From contig NZ_LGSZ01000048.1 in assembly GCF_001298265.1 (NCBI RefSeq), positions 124,001 through 188,000 of the forward strand: a DNA stretch of 64,000 bases. The letters are read 5' to 3'. The notes under the pieces were generated by a model that had not been told where the DNA came from, did no database searches, and worked only from the letters and a program-made list of their open reading frames with translations. This stretch comes from Allobosea vaviloviae. Lineage in GTDB: Bacteria > Pseudomonadota > Alphaproteobacteria > Rhizobiales > Beijerinckiaceae. Positions 48,532-59,036 of the stretch are shown here, one piece after another. The position numbers and the translations under genes are program-made. Every line of letters starts with the position of its first letter. Position 1 is the first letter of the stretch.

Positions 48532-49083
48532 ATGCGGCGTGCGCCGATGGCTCTGTCACGTGTCGATCCGGAGCGCGAGCAGGCGCTGCGGGATCTCGAC
48601 CCGCTGACCGTCACCAAGCTGTGGGACAACCCGTGCTGGCTGTCGTTCCGGCTGAACTTCATCGCCTTCCGCTTCAACGATCCGGTCTATCGCTGGATCG
48701 AGACGCGTTACGGGCTGGTCCGGCCCGAATTCGTCGCTCTTTACGCGGTGGGCCTGCGCGACGGAGTCGCGGCCAAGAACATCGTCGCCTCGTCGGGCCT
48801 GCCCAAGAACACGCTCAGCCGGTCGATTCAGAAGTTGCTGCATCGGCGGCTGCTGCGCCGCGAGACCGACCATGACGATCTGCGCAGCTTCGTTTTGTAT
48901 CTGACGGCGCCCGGCCGCGCGATCTTCGAGGAAACGATGCCGCTGATGATCCAGCAGCAAACGGCGATGCTTTCGGTTCTCAGCGAAACCGAGCAGCGCC
49001 AGCTCTGCGAACTGATGGACAAGCTCGTCATTGCTTCTCCGACCTGGCCAACAGACTTAGAAAAAGAGGGAACTGCATCATGA
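48532..49083 (+). CDS. MarR-family winged-helix transcriptional regulator
   Basis: 183 residues from ATG 48532; a second Met at 48547 is an alternative start. Winged helix: PEFVALYAVGLRDGVAAKNIVASSGLPKNTLSRSIQKLLHRRLLRRETDHDDLRSFVLYLTAPGRAIFEE, i.e. MarR recognition helix, wing and terminal dimerisation helices. Divergent from the creatininase operon and its last four bases overlap the next gene's ATG (ATGA, 49080-49083), so it is translated together with the solute-binding protein and probably controls uptake in response to the imported compound. Confidence 0.88.
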   Translation: MRRAPMALSRVDPEREQALRDLDPLTVTKLWDNPCWLSFRLNFIAFRFNDPVYRWIETRYGLVRPEFVALYAVGLRDGVAAKNIVASSGLPKNTLSRSIQKLLHRRLLRRETDHDDLRSFVLYLTAPGRAIFEETMPLMIQQQTAMLSVLSETEQRQLCELMDKLVIASPTWPTDLEKEGTAS

Positions 49084-50693
49084 CACCGATCAAGATGACT
49101 CGGACACCGACCAAGATCGCCCGCATCGCCGCGCTCGCCCTGCTGCTGGGAGCCTCAGTCTCGACGGCCGCGCTCGCCCAGAACCTGACCATCGGCGTGC
49201 GGGCCGGTCCCGATTCGATGGACCCGCACTTCACCGCCACCGGCACCCATGCCGAAGCGCTGAAGCATGTCTTCGACACGCTGACCTGGTCGGGCGACAA
49301 GCTGCAGATCGAGCCGCGGCTGGCCACAAGCTGGAAGGCGATCGCGCCCGACACCTGGGAGTTCAAGCTGCGCTCCGGCGTCAAGTTCCATGACGGCTCG
49401 GACTTCACGGCCGAGGACGTCAAGTTCTCCATCGAGCGCATTCCCGTCGTTGCCGGCCCCAACCCGACGACGATCTATGTCCGCCGCGTCAAGGAGGTGA
49501 AGATCATCGACCCGCTGACGGTCCATATCGTCACCGACGGCCCGGCCCCGAACCTGCCCAACGACTTCATCCGCCTGTTCATCGTCTCGGCCAAGGCTGC
49601 CGCCGGCCTGACCAAGGACAATGCCAACGAGGCCTTCAACTCCGGCAAGGCCGCGATCGGCACCGGCCCCTACAAGTTCGTCTCCTGGACGCCGAAGGAC
49701 CAGCTCGTGCTCGACCGGTTCGACGGCTATTGGGGCCCGAAGGAGCCCTGGGCCAAGGTCGTCCGCAAGGAATTGCCGAACGATGCCGCCCGCGTCGCGC
49801 AGCTCAAGGCCGGCCAGGTCGACATCATCGTGCGCGCGCCCTCCTCCGACGTCGCGACGCTGAAGCGCGATCCGAAGCTGACGGTCGCGACGATCGACAC
49901 GGTCTATGTCTTCAACATGGAGATCGACATGCGGGACAAGTCCCCGCAGGTCAGTGCCAAGGACGGCTCGCCCCTGCCCAAGAACCCGTTGCAGGACCCG
50001 AAGGTGCGCGAGGCGATCGACCTCGCCATCGACCGGCCGGCGCTGGTCGAGATCGCGATGGAAGGCCTCGGCGCGCCGGTCAACCAGCTCGTCACCGCCA
50101 GCATCGCCGGCTTCAACAAGAGCCTGCCGCCGCTGAAGGTCGACATCGCCAAGGCCAAGAAGCTGCTCGAGGAGGCCGGCTACCCCAACGGCTTCAAGAC
50201 CACCTTCTCCTTCACCAATGACCGCCTGCCGGGCGACCGCCAGGTCGGCACCTCCGTCGCGCAGATGCTGGCGCGCATCGGGCTGGACGTGACCGCCAAC
50301 GCGCAGACCGCAGCCGTGTTCTTCCCGGCCCGGACCCGCGCCGAGTATTCGCTGGCGATGTCGGGCTGGGGCACGCTCACCGGTGAGGCCAACTACACGC
50401 TGTCCTCGGTCGTCCACTCCAACGAACCGGCCAAGAAGCTCGGCGCCTTCAACGTGCTCGGCTACAAGAACCCCGCGCTCGACAAGCTGATCGAGGACGC
50501 CGCCGTCGAGCTCGACGAGACCAAACGCAACGATTTCCTGTCGCAGGCCAACGCCATCGTCGCCAAGGACCGTCCGCGCCTGCCGATCGTCGCGGTCGGC
50601 TCGGCCTGGGCGATGCAGAAGGACAAAGTCACGATCGCTCCGCGCGTCGACGAGGACACGCTGGCGATGGACATCAAGCCCGCCAAGAAGTGA
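49080..50693 (+). CDS. ABC transporter substrate-binding protein, family 5 (peptide/nickel type)
   Basis: 537 residues. Signal peptide KIARIAALALLLGASVSTAALAQ cleaved near residue 34. Mature start NLTIGVRAGPDSMDPHF, then FELKLRSGVKFHDGSDFTAEDVKFSIERI, the family-5 signature, and VREAIDLAIDRPALVEIAMEG. It is the missing binding subunit of the importer on the opposite strand (45.6-47.5 kb). Ligand unknown; the surrounding hydrolases suggest a small amide, imide or peptide-like compound. Confidence 0.93.
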   Translation: MTPIKMTRTPTKIARIAALALLLGASVSTAALAQNLTIGVRAGPDSMDPHFTATGTHAEALKHVFDTLTWSGDKLQIEPRLATSWKAIAPDTWEFKLRSGVKFHDGSDFTAEDVKFSIERIPVVAGPNPTTIYVRRVKEVKIIDPLTVHIVTDGPAPNLPNDFIRLFIVSAKAAAGLTKDNANEAFNSGKAAIGTGPYKFVSWTPKDQLVLDRFDGYWGPKEPWAKVVRKELPNDAARVAQLKAGQVDIIVRAPSSDVATLKRDPKLTVATIDTVYVFNMEIDMRDKSPQVSAKDGSPLPKNPLQDPKVREAIDLAIDRPALVEIAMEGLGAPVNQLVTASIAGFNKSLPPLKVDIAKAKKLLEEAGYPNGFKTTFSFTNDRLPGDRQVGTSVAQMLARIGLDVTANAQTAAVFFPARTRAEYSLAMSGWGTLTGEANYTLSSVVHSNEPAKKLGAFNVLGYKNPALDKLIEDAAVELDETKRNDFLSQANAIVAKDRPRLPIVAVGSAWAMQKDKVTIAPRVDEDTLAMDIKPAKK

Positions 50694-50698
50694 GGCTT

Positions 50699-50831
50699 TC
50701 CTTCTCCCCTCCGGGGGAGAAGGTGTCTGCGAAGCAGACGGATGAGGGAAGTCTAGCACCGCCCTCATCCGTCCTTCCCTCATCCGTCAGCGCTTCGCGC
50801 TGCCACCTTCTCCCCCGAGGGGAGAAGGATT
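50699..50831. repeat. Large imperfect inverted repeat, family 4
   Basis: Outer arms of the CCTTCTCCCCTCCGGGGGAG type at 50699-50726 and 50806-50831, complementary but for one missing base. Inside are GTCTGCGAAGCAGAC and GCAGCGCGAAGCGCTGA-like hairpins and two copies of CTCATCCGTC. It fills most of the spacer between the binding-protein and isoaspartyl peptidase genes. The layout is typical of rhizobial palindromic intergenic elements. Confidence 0.85.
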
Positions 50832-50855
50832 CCTCCGTCGAGGTTCCACCGCCTG

Positions 50856-51809
50856 ATGACCAAACCGATCGCCCTCGCCATCCATGGCGGCTGCGGCACG
50901 CTGCCAAAATCCGAAATGTCAGAGGCGGAATGGGCGGAAGCCCGGGCCGATCTCGCGGCCTCGCTGCGGGCCGGCTGGAGCATCCTCAGTGCGGGCGGCA
51001 GCGCCGTCGACGCCGTCGAGGCGGCGGTGCGGGTGATGGAGGATTCGGCCCATTTCAACGCCGGTTACGGCGCGGCCTTCAACGCCGAGGGCGAACATGA
51101 ACTCGACGCCTCGATCATGGACGGGGCGACGCTGGCGGCCGGTGCGGTCGCGGCGGTCAAGCGCATCCGCAACCCGGTCAGCGCCGCCAAGGCGCTGATG
51201 CTGCGCGGCGATCCGCTGCTGCTGGTCGGCCCGGCCGCCGATACCTTCGCCGCGCATGAAGGCCTCGACACCGTCGAGAACGGCCATTTCTCGACGGAGC
51301 GCCGGCGCAAGAACCTGTCCTCGATGAAGATCCGCGAGCTGGTCGGCACGGCCGGCGAGGCGAGCGAAGCCGAGAAGCACGGCACGGTCGGGGCGGTCGC
51401 GCTGGATGCGGCGGGGCATCTGGCGGCGGCGACCTCGACCGGCGGCTACACCAACAAGCCGGTCGGGCGCGTCGGCGATTCCCCGATCATCGGCGCCGGC
51501 ACCTATGCCCGTGACGGGCGCTGCGCGGTCTCGGGCACCGGCAAGGGCGAGTATTTCATCCGCTACTGCGTCGGCCACGAGCTGGCCTCGCTGATCGCCT
51601 ATAAGGGCCTGCCCCTCGCAGAGGCGAGCGGCGCGGTCCTGGGCGAACTCACCGCTCACAAGATCGGCGCAGGGCTGGTGGCGGTCGACGCGGACGGCAC
51701 CATCGTCGCGCCCTACAACACGGACGGCATGTATCGCGGCTGGGTGACGCCGGACGGCACCGTCCATGTCGCGACGCATGCGGACGTGGAGATCGCGGGG
51801 CCGGCGTGA
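50856..51809 (+). CDS. iaaA: Isoaspartyl peptidase / type-III L-asparaginase (Ntn-hydrolase)
   Basis: 317 residues. Begins MTKPIALAIHGGCGTLP; mature activation by self-cleavage before Thr177 in EKHGTVGAVALD, which becomes the N-terminal nucleophile. STGGYTNKPVGRVGDSPIIGAGTYA and SGTGKGEYFIR are the usual substrate-site blocks. Such enzymes hydrolyse beta-aspartyl dipeptides and asparagine. It follows the binding protein, so it may process what the importer brings in; a glycosylasparaginase-like specificity cannot be excluded. Confidence 0.93.
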   Translation: MTKPIALAIHGGCGTLPKSEMSEAEWAEARADLAASLRAGWSILSAGGSAVDAVEAAVRVMEDSAHFNAGYGAAFNAEGEHELDASIMDGATLAAGAVAAVKRIRNPVSAAKALMLRGDPLLLVGPAADTFAAHEGLDTVENGHFSTERRRKNLSSMKIRELVGTAGEASEAEKHGTVGAVALDAAGHLAAATSTGGYTNKPVGRVGDSPIIGAGTYARDGRCAVSGTGKGEYFIRYCVGHELASLIAYKGLPLAEASGAVLGELTAHKIGAGLVAVDADGTIVAPYNTDGMYRGWVTPDGTVHVATHADVEIAGPA

Positions 51810-51831
51810 TGCGACACAGCGATTGGCTTGA

Positions 51832-51971
51832 GCCTTCTCCCTCCCCCCGCTTGCGGGGGGGGGGGCTGGGGTGGGGGGCCGCAAAGCCAGACCTCTATCC
51901 GGCGTCGTCTCGCCGAGCGGCACTGCCCCCCATCCCTAACCCTTCCCCACCGCAAGCGGGGGGAAGGGGAT
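51832..51971. repeat. Imperfect inverted repeat, family 5, containing an 11-G run
   Basis: Arms CCTTCTCCCTCCCCCCGCTT and (near the end) CCGCAAGCGGGGGGAAGGGG at the outer ends, with an inner GCTGGGGTGGGGGGCC against GCCCCCCATCCCTAACCC pair. A homopolymer of 11 Gs lies about 51855-51865. It fills the 187-base spacer before the next gene. Confidence 0.8.
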
Positions 51972-51996
51972 CGGTCAGCGCATCAGGAGCCTGCCC

Positions 51997-53037
51997 ATGA
52001 CCATCGAACCGATCCTGATCTGGGGCGCCGGCGCCATCGGCGGCACGCTCGGCGCCTATTGGGCGCGGGCCGGCGTTCCCGTGCTGCTCGTCGACATCGT
52101 GCCCGAGCATGTCGAGGCCTGCCGCACGACGGGGCTCTCGATCACCGGGCCGATCGACCAGTTCACGCAGGTCATCCCCGCCGTGACGCCGGCCGAACTG
52201 ACCGGCACCTACAAGCGCATCGTGCTGGCGGTGAAGGCCGGCGCGACCGACGAGGCGGTCGCTGCGCTCAGCCCCCATCTGGCGCCCGACGGCTTCGTGC
52301 TCTCGGCCCAGAACGGGCTCAACGAAATCGCCATCGCAGCCGTCGTCGGGGCAGAGCGGACGATGGGCTGCTTCGTCAATTTCGGCGCCGACTGGCATGG
52401 GCCGGGCGAGATCCTCTACGGCAATGAGGGCGCCGTTGTCGTCGGCGAGATCGACGGGCAGATCACGCCGCGCGCGATCGAGATGCACAAGCTGCTGCTC
52501 GGCTTCGAGCCCAAGTCGATCCTGACCACCAATATCTGGGGCTATCTCTGGGGCAAGCTCTCCTATGGCGCGATGCTGTTTGGCACGGCGCTGACGGGCG
52601 ATTCGATGTCGGCCAATTTCGCCGACCCCGAGCGCCTCGTGGTCTGGCTGGCGCTCGGCCAGGAGGTCGCGGCTGTCGCTGCCGCGCGCGGCGTCAAGAC
52701 GCTGGGCTTCGGCGAATTCGACCCGATGGTCTTTGCGCCCGGCCAGCCGGAATATCCGCAGATCGAGACGATCGCCTGGCTCGCCGACTACACCTCGAAG
52801 ACCGCCAAGACCCATTCCGGCATCTGGCGCGATCTTGCGGTCCGCAAGCGCAAGACCGAGGTCGATCCGCAGATCGGCATCATCGCCGCGCTGGGGCGTG
52901 AGGCCGGCGTGCCGACGCCTGCGGTCGAGACGCTGGTGAGCCTGATCCACGACATCGAGGATGGCCGGCGGCCGCAATCCCTGGATACCCTGAAGGTGCT
53001 GATCGACCGATGCAAATCCGTTTTGACGACCGCATAG
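51997..53037 (+). CDS. 2-dehydropantoate 2-reductase family oxidoreductase (PanE/ApbA-like)
   Basis: 346 residues. Rossmann motif ILIWGAGAIGGTLGAYWARAG at the N-terminus binds NADP(H); C-terminal ketopantoate-reductase helical domain includes IWGYLWGKLSYGAMLFGTAL and HSGIWRDLAVRKRKTEVDPQIG with the conserved Lys/Glu region. Longer than E. coli PanE. Its position beside amide hydrolases suggests a role on an alpha-keto acid product rather than pantothenate synthesis; that is inference. Overlaps the SDR gene by 28 bases. Confidence 0.85.
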   Translation: MTIEPILIWGAGAIGGTLGAYWARAGVPVLLVDIVPEHVEACRTTGLSITGPIDQFTQVIPAVTPAELTGTYKRIVLAVKAGATDEAVAALSPHLAPDGFVLSAQNGLNEIAIAAVVGAERTMGCFVNFGADWHGPGEILYGNEGAVVVGEIDGQITPRAIEMHKLLLGFEPKSILTTNIWGYLWGKLSYGAMLFGTALTGDSMSANFADPERLVVWLALGQEVAAVAAARGVKTLGFGEFDPMVFAPGQPEYPQIETIAWLADYTSKTAKTHSGIWRDLAVRKRKTEVDPQIGIIAALGREAGVPTPAVETLVSLIHDIEDGRRPQSLDTLKVLIDRCKSVLTTA

Positions 53038-53765
53038 CCCTCGTCACCGGCGCGGCCCAGGGCATCGGCCGCGCCATCGCGACCGCCCTGGTCGAGGCCG
53101 GCGCGACGGTGCATCTCGCCGATATCGACGCGGACGGCGTTGCCGCGACCGCCGCCGCGATCGGCGCGATCCCCCATGCGGTGGATCTGGGCTCGGCCGA
53201 GGGGGCAGCCGGGCTCGTCGAGTCGATCGTTGCGCAAAGCGGCCGGCTCGATCTCCTCGTTCACGCCGCGGGCGGCGTCCGCGGGCAGGTCGGACGGCCG
53301 ATCGAGGCGATTTCCGAGGCCGATTGGCGGGTGATCTTCGCGGCCAATGTCGATGCCGCCTTCTTCCTGGCGCAGGCGGCCGCGCCCGTGATGAAGCAGG
53401 CGCATTACGGCCGCATCGTCACGATCTCGTCGGGAGCGGGACTGCGGCCGAGCCTGACTGGCATCCAGGCCTATTCCTCGGCCAAGCACGCGCTGGTCGG
53501 ATTGACCAAGCAGCTCGCCTGGGAGTTCGGGCCTGATGGCATCACCGTCAATTCGGTGGCTCCGGGCTTCGTGCGCTCCAACCCCGCGACCGAGCGGCAA
53601 TGGGAGAGCTATGGGGCCGAAGGGCAGAAGCGGCTGGTCGAGGGCATCCACACCCGCAGGCTCGGCACGCCCGCCGATATCGCAGCCGCCACGCTGTTCT
53701 TCCTGAGCGACCAGGCCGGCTGGATCACCGGGCAGGTGCTGTCGGTGGATGGCGGGCGCTCCTGA
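53010..53765 (+). CDS. Short-chain dehydrogenase/reductase (classical SDR)
   Basis: 251 residues. N-terminal GAAQGIGRAIATALVEAG dinucleotide motif, NAG-equivalent VHAAGG, catalytic Ser-Tyr-Lys in ISSGAGLRPSLTGIQAYSSAKHALVG, and C-terminal GQVLSVDGG. It oxidises or reduces an alcohol/ketone with NAD(P). Substrate unknown. Its start lies within the end of the PanE-like gene, so the two are expressed together. Confidence 0.9.
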   Translation: MQIRFDDRIALVTGAAQGIGRAIATALVEAGATVHLADIDADGVAATAAAIGAIPHAVDLGSAEGAAGLVESIVAQSGRLDLLVHAAGGVRGQVGRPIEAISEADWRVIFAANVDAAFFLAQAAAPVMKQAHYGRIVTISSGAGLRPSLTGIQAYSSAKHALVGLTKQLAWEFGPDGITVNSVAPGFVRSNPATERQWESYGAEGQKRLVEGIHTRRLGTPADIAAATLFFLSDQAGWITGQVLSVDGGRS

Positions 53766-53856
53766 GGCTTGGCTGCCTCAGTCTGGGCCAATCAGCGCCC
53801 GCTTGGCTTTCGGTCGCGGGAACCCTTCTGGCCTGAGGGGAGGAGGGAAGAAGGAC

Positions 53857-53966
53857 GCGTCATTCTCGGGCGGAGCGCAGCGCAGACCCGAGAAACTCGG
53901 GCCGGACGAGGCGCCGGAGACGTCTCGTCCTGAGATGCTCGGGTCAAGCCCGAGCATGACGGCGCG
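53857..53966. repeat. Intergenic repeat, family 3 (Rhizobiales dispersed type)
   Basis: CGTCATTCTCGGGCGGAGCG at the left and GGGTCAAGCCCGAGCATGACG at the right (first 20 and last 20 bases respectively, shared CTCGGG / CCCGAG arms), with AGACCCGAGAAACTCGGGCC in the middle. Arms are complementary over the ends, so it is another palindromic element. Confidence 0.65.
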
Positions 53967-54120
53967 TTATGAATCTTATCCCCGCGCCCCCAGCCAGCCC
54001 CTATCCTCTCCTCGCTCCGCCCGACCAAGGGGGCTGTCGCGAGGCATCGTGCGGCCGGGCGGGGTTTGCGGTGTTCATGATGTCCGGCCGTTGCGGGCCG
54101 GCGTCATGGAGGCGCCGTTC

Positions 54121-54173
54121 GTCATCCGGGCCAAACAGGCAGGCCCGGGTCCTCGCCGGACTCCCAATGACGA
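54121..54173. repeat. Short intergenic repeat remnant
   Basis: GTCATCCGGGCCAAACAGGC ... GGACTCCCAATGACG: GTCAT / ATGAC ends with partly complementary interior. It resembles other dispersed elements of this group; single copy in the window, so low confidence. Confidence 0.4.
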
Positions 54174-54404
54174 CGGGCCCCCAGAGAACCGCGCGCGGGG
54201 CGAGGCGGCGGCTGACGGCGCTGCTTCGACATCTCGACTTCGACATCGACATCGGCACGCAGCCGTCGACTGCGACGCCGCCTCTCCCCGCGCATCCCCT
54301 CGGATACGCACTGGTTTGAGACCTCTGCCCGAAAACCCCGCGGCGCGAGCCGGCCGGGGCGCTCGGTGCGTGGCCTCTCGATGTCGCTGACGACAGAACC
54401 ACTC

Positions 54405-54505
54405 CGTCATCCCGGACGCAGCGAAGCGGAGATCCGGGATCCATTCCGGAACGGTTCAGGCATGGATCCCGGATCTCCGCGGCAGCGCGGCTGGTCCGGG
54501 ATGAC
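54405..54505. repeat. Dispersed intergenic palindromic repeat, family 2 copy 2
   Basis: Shares CATGGATCCCGGATCTCCGC, CCATTCCGGAACG and TCCGGGATGAC with 3379-3474. Outer ends GTCATCCCGGAC / GTCCGGGATGAC are exact complements, so the whole ~100 bases can fold on itself. It lies 27 bases from the nadE stop codon. Confidence 0.85.
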
Positions 54506-54531
54506 GGCGCGCCCAACAACCGGACCGACGT

Positions 54532-56571
<2,040 letters not shown>

Positions 56572-56880
56572 CGTCGATCCGTATCGTCGCGCAACAGCGC
56601 GGCTCAGCGATTATCATGCGGAAGGGCGGGGGCAGGCAAGGATGGAGCTTGCGGAGTGTGGAGCTGAAGATTGGGTTGGGGGGTCTGGAATTGACTGTGC
56701 GCCATGGCGCCGCTACTCAGCAGCCCCAGCAAGCTGCCTGATCGCGAAGGACACGTCGTGAGACGGGCCGCTCCGATCTACCGAATTTCTCCAGATACTC
56801 ATCATCCTATTCAAGTCTCAATTCGCAGGCGGCACTCCTAGTCTATAGCGAATTGTCTAGCGCTCTCAGTGGAATCGATC
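56572..56880. other. Gene-free upstream region of the glycan locus, with lower G+C
   Basis: 309 bases between nadE and the first TylF-type gene, starting divergently. From about 56740 the sequence turns visibly A+T-richer (CATCATCCTATTCAAGTCTC, GTCTATAGCGAATTGTCTAG), probably holding the promoter of the methyltransferase gene. No repeat seen. Confidence 0.5.
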
Positions 56881-58014
56881 ATGACCACCGACAACGATTT
56901 GCCGCAAAGCCCCGTGGAACCGATCGAGCGGATCGATGCAGACGTGCTCATGGCGCAGATCGACGCGAATTCCGCAAGCCAAGACAGCCTTTTTTCATTT
57001 GTGGATGACTACATTCAGAACAACAAAACCATCCCGCCCAAGATTGAGGCGGAAGTTCTGAAGATCCATCTCGTCAATCATCCCGACAGAATCGATTTGA
57101 AGCGTCGCCTGGCTGCCGTCAACAGCATGCTGGGGCGTGAGACGGATGCCGATCTGTTGAAAGAGGTCCGCGATTCCATGATCGCGGACGAACACCAGAC
57201 CGATTTTCAGTCCCTGCTAGAGGAATTCAGCAGGCAAACGAAATACGCCGACCTTGAGCCCGAGTTCATCATCTCGATGAACAAGGTCAGAAAATTCACG
57301 ATGACGACGACAGAACGCCTCCATGCGCTCTGGTCGAGCGTGAACTACGTGGCGCGCGCGCGTATCCCCGGCGACATCGTCGAATGCGGCGTCTGGCGTG
57401 GCGGCAGCATGATGCTTGCTGCCCTCGAATTGCTTCGAACCGCTTCTCACGATCGACGTCTCTGGCTTTATGATACGTTCGCGGGACTGCCCAAGCCGGA
57501 TGCGGAAGTGGACGTCGACGTCCTCGGCAACCGCGCCATCGATGGTTGGAACGCCCATACATTGACGGATGGAAAGACGTACTGGGCCTATGCCGACCGA
57601 GCAGACGTGACTGCCAACATGTTGTCCACGGGCTATCCCGAAGGACTTCTGACATTTGTCGAAGGCATGGTCGAGGAGACCATCCCAGCAACGGCGCCGG
57701 GCGCCATTTCGCTGCTTCGCATCGACACCGACTGGTATGCCTCATACCGTCATGTCCTGAATGCGCTTTATGACCGCGTGAGCCCCGGTGGCATTGTGAT
57801 CTTCGATGACTATGGGCACTTCGGTGGCGCCCGAAAGGCGGTCGACGAGTTCCTCGCCGAACACTCCATCGTTTCCCCTCTGATCCGGGTGGACTACTCC
57901 TGCCGCATGATGATCAAGCCGGGCACCGTTCAGCAGATGCCTCGCCTCGGCACTCTCGAACGCATCATGCAACGACTGAGGAGTTACCGCACCGTTTCAG
58001 CGGCCCGCTCATAG
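56881..58014 (+). CDS. TylF/MycF-family O-methyltransferase
   Basis: 377 residues from ATG 56881 (an in-frame GTG at 56869 also possible). SAM-binding motif RIPGDIVECGVWRGGSMMLAALELL; LYDTFAGLPKPD; ISLLRIDTDWYASYRHVLNALYDRVSPGGIVIFDDYGHFGGARKAVDEF with the metal-binding DTDxY and DDY acid residues. TylF relatives methylate hydroxyls on sugars of macrolides or glycans. The first ~100 residues have no recognised domain. Codon use and G+C are visibly unlike the housekeeping genes, and its end overlaps the convergent unknown gene by 31 bases. Confidence 0.88.
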   Translation: MTTDNDLPQSPVEPIERIDADVLMAQIDANSASQDSLFSFVDDYIQNNKTIPPKIEAEVLKIHLVNHPDRIDLKRRLAAVNSMLGRETDADLLKEVRDSMIADEHQTDFQSLLEEFSRQTKYADLEPEFIISMNKVRKFTMTTTERLHALWSSVNYVARARIPGDIVECGVWRGGSMMLAALELLRTASHDRRLWLYDTFAGLPKPDAEVDVDVLGNRAIDGWNAHTLTDGKTYWAYADRADVTANMLSTGYPEGLLTFVEGMVEETIPATAPGAISLLRIDTDWYASYRHVLNALYDRVSPGGIVIFDDYGHFGGARKAVDEFLAEHSIVSPLIRVDYSCRMMIKPGTVQQMPRLGTLERIMQRLRSYRTVSAARS

Positions 58015-59036
58015 AGGCGCGCAAGACGCGCGGCGAACCGACGGCTTTTCCATCTCTGCTTCAGCCAGGTGAAGCTTGTCGGCCGATCGGCAGAGATGAT
58101 GATTTCCTTCTGCAGATTGGCCATGTTGGCTGCTGCATAGGACCGATAGTACTCGACGTAGCGATTAATGTCGCCGCGATCGGCCATCCGCCCCACGAAA
58201 TGCTCGGGAACGCTCAGTTCGCAGCAGAAGAGTTCCCGGCTGTCCTGCGCCAGAAAGCGCTCGTGATCGCCGAGATTGAGACTGGCGACCAGATCGTCAT
58301 CAATCGTGCCGGCGAATTCGAAATCCTTGTTCTTCGGATAGACGACGATCGGGTAAAGGTGGAATCCACGGATGATGACGCCCGATCCCTCGACGATCCA
58401 ATAAAGATGGGACGGGTGGAATTCATCGCCCTTGATACCCTCGACGCAATGCATCAGGAGCTGTGGATGACGGTTGCCAAACCAGATACGGGACAGCTCA
58501 TTCGGTGAAACCGTCAGAATTCCATTGTCCGAGGACTTGAAGTCCTTGAGCAGGATATCGACAACCTCCTGCTTCAGCGCCCTTGGACCGGGAATTTCGA
58601 TCACGCGGATGCCCCTGGCAAGAAGCCCGACGATAGTCCGCACGAACCCGTCGGCCATCACGATATCGGCGTTCAACGCAACGACCGCGGCTCCGGCAGA
58701 AATCGCGCCGTTGAGCGCATCGCGATAGCTTTCGCTTTTGATCGCATATTTCTCTCCGCCGCTCGCGGTCGAGCCGCCGACGTCGATCACATGAATTGAA
58801 ACGGAAATCAGATCGCAAAGCGCCCGATATGCCACCGAGTCCTCAATGCGCTTCGCATCCGCCTCGGCCGTATAAATGTGGTACTCGTTGCGACTATCGG
58901 TTGAGAGCGACTGGATATTGCCGCTCGACAATTGGGCCGGCAGACAGACATTCAAATAGGTTTCGACGTAGGAATCGCCCCATACGGGAACGGCGAAATA
59001 CAGCGGTGGGGCCTTCGACATGACGACAGCCTTCAT
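57984..59036 (-). CDS. Unrecognised protein, possibly a GT-A-fold glycosyltransferase
   Basis: 350 residues from ATG 59036 (MKAVVMSKAPPLYFAVPVWG); a second Met at 59021 is possible. No family recognised. The pattern hints at a GT-A fold: an N-terminal beta strand and loop (LYFAVPVWGDSYVETYLNVC), ALNADIVMADGFVRTIV with a DxD-like NAD, later EGSGVIIRGFHLYPIVVYP and TIDDDLVASL, and a basic C-terminal tail (WLKQRWKSRRFAARLARLYERAA). Its ATGA start overlaps the stop of the second TylF-type gene (59033), so it is coupled to that methyltransferase. It lies within the lower-G+C segment. Function not established. Confidence 0.75.
   Translation of the reverse strand: MKAVVMSKAPPLYFAVPVWGDSYVETYLNVCLPAQLSSGNIQSLSTDSRNEYHIYTAEADAKRIEDSVAYRALCDLISVSIHVIDVGGSTASGGEKYAIKSESYRDALNGAISAGAAVVALNADIVMADGFVRTIVGLLARGIRVIEIPGPRALKQEVVDILLKDFKSSDNGILTVSPNELSRIWFGNRHPQLLMHCVEGIKGDEFHPSHLYWIVEGSGVIIRGFHLYPIVVYPKNKDFEFAGTIDDDLVASLNLGDHERFLAQDSRELFCCELSVPEHFVGRMADRGDINRYVEYYRSYAAANMANLQKEIIISADRPTSFTWLKQRWKSRRFAARLARLYERAAETVR

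Larger units (their letters stand above)
53766..54531. other. Gene-free stretch filled with dispersed repeats
   Basis: 766 bases. Open frames here are short and of odd composition. It contains at least three repeat units: 53857-53966, 54121-54173 and 54405-54505 (listed separately). No gene, RNA or promoter supported. Confidence 0.7.
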
